DNA of 7,845 nucleotides from Arcobacter sp. (GTDB lineage Bacteria; Campylobacterota; Campylobacteria; Campylobacterales; Arcobacteraceae): contig DAOVXU010000072.1 of NCBI GenBank assembly GCA_030635995.1, forward strand, positions 1 to 7,845. Reading direction: 5' to 3'. Below, one piece after another: positions 4,862-7,845 of the stretch. The notes beneath the pieces are model-generated. The model was not told the DNA's origin. It ran no database searches and saw only the letters and a program-made list of their open reading frames with translations. The position numbers and the translations under genes are program-made. The stretch's first letter is position 1. Each line of letters begins with the position of its first letter.

Positions 4862-7189
4862 ATGAGTGAAGATATAAAAAAAGAATACGGAGCTAGTAAT
4901 ATAAAAGTCCTTAAAGGGCTTGAAGCAGTTAGAAAAAGACCAGGAATGTATATAGGTGATACCAATGAAAATGGTTTACATCATCTTGTTTATGAAGTTG
5001 TTGATAACTCTATAGATGAAGCTATGGCTGGATTTTGTGATACTATTGATATAACTATTACTAAAACAAATGGAATTATTGTAAAAGATAATGCAAGAGG
5101 GATACCCGTAGATATTCATCCTAGTGAAAATATATCTGCTGCTACTGTTGCCCTTACAGTTTTACATGCAGGTGGTAAATTTGATAAAGATACATATAAA
5201 GTATCTGGTGGACTTCATGGTGTTGGTGTATCTGTTGTAAATGCTTTATCTTCTATGCTTAAAATGACAATTCATAAACATGGTGAGATTCATCATCAAG
5301 AATTTCATGAAGGTAAATATGATAAACAACTTGAAGTGATAGGGAAAACTAAAAAATCTGGAACAATTATAGAGTTTCAACCAGATCTTACAATTTTTGA
5401 AATTGGTGTTTTTTCTTTTGAAATTTTATCTAAAAGATTTAGAGAAGTTGCATATTTAAATCCATTTATTACTATTAATTTAAAAGATGAAAGAGATGGT
5501 ACTAAAGAAAGTTATCATTTTGAAGGTGGTATTAAACAATTTGTTGAAGATGTAAATAAAGCAAATCCTATGACCGATGCAGTTGCATTTTCAGCTGTAG
5601 AAGATGATGTAGAAGTTGATATTGCATTGATGTATAATTCAACATATACAGAAAAAACACAATCATTTGTTAATAATATTAGAACAAAAGATGGTGGAAC
5701 TCATGAAGCTGGTTTTAAAGCAGGGCTTACAAGAGCTATAACTAAGTATTTAAAAGATAATGCAAATGCAAGAGATAAAGATGCAAAAATTACTGGTGAT
5801 GATGTTAGAGAAGGTTTAGTAGCTGTAGTTTCAGTTAAAATTCCTGAACCACAATTTGAAGGACAAACTAAAGGAAAACTTGGAAGTTCGTATGTAAGAC
5901 CTATTTGTCAAAAACTTACAAATGAGATGTTAAGTAAATATTTTGAAGAAAATCCTGCTCAAGCAAAAGGTGTAATGGAAAAAGCACTTATGGCTAGTCG
6001 TGGTAGAGAAGCTGCTAAAAAAGCAAGAGAACTTACAAGAAAAACAGATACTATGAGTGTAGGTACACTTCCAGGTAAACTTGCAAATTGTCAAACAAAA
6101 GATCCTGAAATAGCAGAACTTTATTTAGTGGAAGGGGATTCTGCTGGTGGTTCTGCTAAGCAAGGTAGAGATAGAGTTTATCAAGCAATTTTACCACTTA
6201 AAGGTAAGATTTTAAATGTTGAAAAATCTAGACTTGATAAGATTTTAAAATCTGAAGAGATTAAAAATATTATTACAGCATTAGGTAGTGGTATTGGTGA
6301 AGATTTTAATATTGAAAAAGTAAGATACCATAAAATTATTATTATGACAGATGCAGATGTTGATGGTAGCCATATTCAAACTTTACTATTAACATTTTTC
6401 TTTAGATTTTTAAGACCAGTTGTTGAAGCTGGTTATCTTTATATGGCACAACCACCACTTTATCTTTACAGAAAAGGTAAAAATGAAGTATATCTAAAAG
6501 ATGATTCTGCTTTAAATATATATTTAATAGAACATGGTTTATCAAATTTTGAATTTGAAGGTATGGGATATAATGATCTACTTGATATGTTTAAAATTGT
6601 TTCTGCATATAGAGGTATGTTAGCTAATCTTGAAAAAAGATATTCACTTGTAGAGGTGATTAAATATATTATTGAAAATGATGATTTAGTAGGACTTACA
6701 AATGAAGTATTATTCTCTAAATTAGAAAAATTTATAACTGATAATGGTTGGAATATATTAAATAAAACAGTAAATGAAAATAGTATCCATATGTTTGTAC
6801 AAACTGCAAATGGACTTGAAGAGTTACTTTTAGATGATGAACTTTTTGCATCACCATATTTTGGAGAAGCTACATATCTATTTAAAAAGTTAAATGAGAG
6901 AGATTTAACTCTATTTAATGGGCAAGATCTGATAGAACTTCTTGAAAGTATAGAGCAAAGTGCTAAAAAAGGTGCATATATCCAAAGATATAAAGGACTT
7001 GGAGAGATGAATCCTGAGCAACTTTGGGAAACCACTATGACACCAGATGAGAGAAGATTATTAAGAATAACAATAGATGATGCAGAAGCCGCTTCTGATA
7101 CATTTACACTATTTATGGGTGATGAAGTAGAACCACGAAGAAAATATATAGAAGACCATGCTAAGGATGTTGAACATTTAGATGTTTAA
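4862..7189 (+). CDS. gyrB: DNA gyrase subunit B
   Basis: ATPase and TOPRIM subunit of gyrase (A2B2), which introduces negative supercoils and relieves positive supercoils ahead of forks. The GHKL ATPase domain shows E45 and N49 (YEVVDNSIDEA), D76 in DNARGIP, and the glycine-rich lid GGKFDKDTYKVSGGLHGVGVS (104-124). The transducer carries the QTK loop with K337. The TOPRIM metal site has E424 in VEGDSAGG (423-430) and D497/D499 in MTDADVDGSH (495-504). The tail includes QRYKGLGEMNPEQLW (708-722). Between about 540 and 706 is the roughly 165-residue insertion in the TOPRIM region typical of gram-negative GyrB, which helps explain 775 residues. LPLKGKILNVEKSR and the dnaA-dnaN-gyrB order favour GyrB over ParE. 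gyrA is not in the window. It converges with the ABC gene, with 7 nt between stops. Confidence 0.98.
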   Translation: MSEDIKKEYGASNIKVLKGLEAVRKRPGMYIGDTNENGLHHLVYEVVDNSIDEAMAGFCDTIDITITKTNGIIVKDNARGIPVDIHPSENISAATVALTVLHAGGKFDKDTYKVSGGLHGVGVSVVNALSSMLKMTIHKHGEIHHQEFHEGKYDKQLEVIGKTKKSGTIIEFQPDLTIFEIGVFSFEILSKRFREVAYLNPFITINLKDERDGTKESYHFEGGIKQFVEDVNKANPMTDAVAFSAVEDDVEVDIALMYNSTYTEKTQSFVNNIRTKDGGTHEAGFKAGLTRAITKYLKDNANARDKDAKITGDDVREGLVAVVSVKIPEPQFEGQTKGKLGSSYVRPICQKLTNEMLSKYFEENPAQAKGVMEKALMASRGREAAKKARELTRKTDTMSVGTLPGKLANCQTKDPEIAELYLVEGDSAGGSAKQGRDRVYQAILPLKGKILNVEKSRLDKILKSEEIKNIITALGSGIGEDFNIEKVRYHKIIIMTDADVDGSHIQTLLLTFFFRFLRPVVEAGYLYMAQPPLYLYRKGKNEVYLKDDSALNIYLIEHGLSNFEFEGMGYNDLLDMFKIVSAYRGMLANLEKRYSLVEVIKYIIENDDLVGLTNEVLFSKLEKFITDNGWNILNKTVNENSIHMFVQTANGLEELLLDDELFASPYFGEATYLFKKLNERDLTLFNGQDLIELLESIEQSAKKGAYIQRYKGLGEMNPEQLWETTMTPDERRLLRITIDDAEAASDTFTLFMGDEVEPRRKYIEDHAKDVEHLDV

Positions 7190-7196
7190 TTCTTAG

Positions 7197-7845
7197 TTAT
7201 TTTAAACTAATATTAGGACTGAATGCCTTAGTGCTAAGGTTTACTATATCTCCAATTTGAAGATTTTTAACTTCATCTTGAGAGATTACGACCTCTACAA
7301 GTTGTTGACCAATAGCTACAATAGCTATATAAATCACATCAACTTTTACAATATCTAAAAGTTCCCCCTCAAAAGAAAACTTTTGTGAACCAGTAGTTCT
7401 TAACAATACATCTTTAGCTTTTCCATCATTTATAATTTTACCTTGCTCTAAAACAACTACACGATTACTAAGTCTATAAATCTCACTTGGATCGTGACTA
7501 ACCATAATAGTTGTTGTTCCAAACTCTTTATGTAAAGTTAAAATCTCATTTTGTAATTTTGTTCTCATACTAGGATCTAAAGCAGATAATGGTTCATCCA
7601 TCAGTAATAAGTTTGGTCTATTCATTAAAGCTCTACATAAACTAGCGCTTTGTTTGTGGCGCCGGCTAAGGGTATTTGGGAGTCGCTTTTTTAGTTCACT
7701 AAGTTCTGTCATATCTAATAGATAATTTGCCAATTTTTTATCTTTTGTTACAAAAAGTAGATTTTCCTCTACACTCATATTTGCAAAAAGTGCATAATCT
7801 TGAAATACAAAACCAATCTCTCTTTTTTGTGTTGGAAGATTAAAT
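7197..7845 (-). CDS. ABC transporter ATP-binding protein, molybdate/tungstate ModC type (5' end outside the window)
   Basis: The reading frame stays open to the window edge, so the gene continues beyond it; 215 C-terminal residues are visible. The ATG at 7778 is internal, because the Q-loop lies upstream of it (GFVFQDYALFANMSVEENL, fragment residues 11-29). Also visible are Walker B LLLMDEP (79-85), the D-loop SALD (87-90), the switch histidine H117 in MVSHD, and a TOBE-like ligand-sensing domain (about 155-215). Walker A lies outside. This layout, with NMSVEENL and a C-terminal TOBE domain, fits importer ATPases of the ModC/CysA class; molybdate or tungstate is the best guess, but no permease or binding protein is in view to confirm the substrate. 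The expected signature LSGGQ reads LSRRH (59-63) instead, followed by KQSAS rather than KQRVA/KQRVS, within a GC-rich patch. It could be a divergent or impaired ATPase. Convergent with gyrB. Confidence 0.85.
   Translation of the reverse strand, partial: FNLPTQKREIGFVFQDYALFANMSVEENLLFVTKDKKLANYLLDMTELSELKKRLPNTLSRRHKQSASLCRALMNRPNLLLMDEPLSALDPSMRTKLQNEILTLHKEFGTTTIMVSHDPSEIYRLSNRVVVLEQGKIINDGKAKDVLLRTTGSQKFSFEGELLDIVKVDVIYIAIVAIGQQLVEVVISQDEVKNLQIGDIVNLSTKAFSPNISLK
7226..7239 (+). terminator. Possible weak gyrB terminator inside the convergent gene
   Basis: CCTTAG and CTAAGG form a perfect inverted repeat around TG, 37 bp after the gyrB stop; a realistic loop would be GTGC with a five-bp stem. 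On the plus strand it is followed by TTTACTATAT, only a poor U-tract. It lies in the last codons of the convergent ABC gene. It could slow read-through between the converging messages, but the short stem and weak tail make this uncertain. Confidence 0.3.

Noticed and set aside
6466..7035. A 189-residue minus-strand open frame
   Set aside because: It is antisense to the TOPRIM-insert region of gyrB; the Ser-rich composition is a coding shadow and no domain is recognisable.
7193..7210. TTAGTT...AACTAA as a bidirectional terminator between gyrB and the ABC gene
   Set aside because: The six-bp stem is almost all A/T, encloses an A/T loop and has no proper U-tract on either side; too weak to call.
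1..7845. CRISPR arrays, transposons, integrase or toxin-antitoxin genes, tRNA or rRNA genes
   Set aside because: I looked for regularly spaced repeats, terminal inverted repeats, transposase motifs and cloverleaf or rRNA-like segments and saw none; nearly every base is accounted for by the genes and short gaps described.

Overview
The window is a replication-origin locus from a very AT-rich bacterium, almost certainly a member of the Campylobacterota and most likely an Arcobacter-type lineage. Three things point there: the low-GC codon use, DnaA boxes of the TTATTCACA type rather than TTATCCACA, and a ThyX-type thymidylate synthase. The assignment is inference from sequence character; no 16S or other marker gene is present.

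Layout. The left part holds thyX (plus strand, 69-746). It converges with a minus-strand block: a 68-residue protein of unknown function (755-961), an OmpR/PhoB-family response regulator (962-1612) and ruvC (1668-2132). The centre is the origin. A 174-bp gap between ruvC and dnaA carries four same-facing DnaA-box-like 9-mers (oriC1). dnaA follows (2307-3626, starting at TTG). A 155-bp gap between dnaA and dnaN carries a second box cluster, a DnaA-trio-like ladder and an A/T-rich stretch (oriC2). dnaN (3782-4852) and gyrB (4862-7189) are tightly spaced on the plus strand. At the right edge gyrB converges on the 3' part of an ABC transporter ATPase gene with a C-terminal TOBE-like domain (molybdate/tungstate ModC type), which runs off the window.

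How it fits together. DnaA would bind boxes on both sides of its own gene, as in the bipartite Helicobacter pylori origin, and open DNA at the trio/AT-rich side of oriC2. DnaN is the polymerase clamp, GyrB is the ATPase half of the gyrase that removes supercoils ahead of forks, and RuvC resolves Holliday junctions. ThyX supplies dTMP. Transcription diverges at oriC1 (ruvC left, dnaA right), as expected around a bidirectional origin. The response regulator and its small partner gene have no visible kinase and look more AT-rich than the replication genes.

The most notable signals are a 21-bp element with one mismatch present once in each origin half, the trio ladder beside the oriC2 copy, a possible leaderless and palindrome-covered start for the response regulator, and a degenerate ABC signature motif in a local GC spike. 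I see no mobile element, CRISPR array, rRNA or tRNA, and no clearly new multi-gene system. No stretch over 300 bases lacks a gene.
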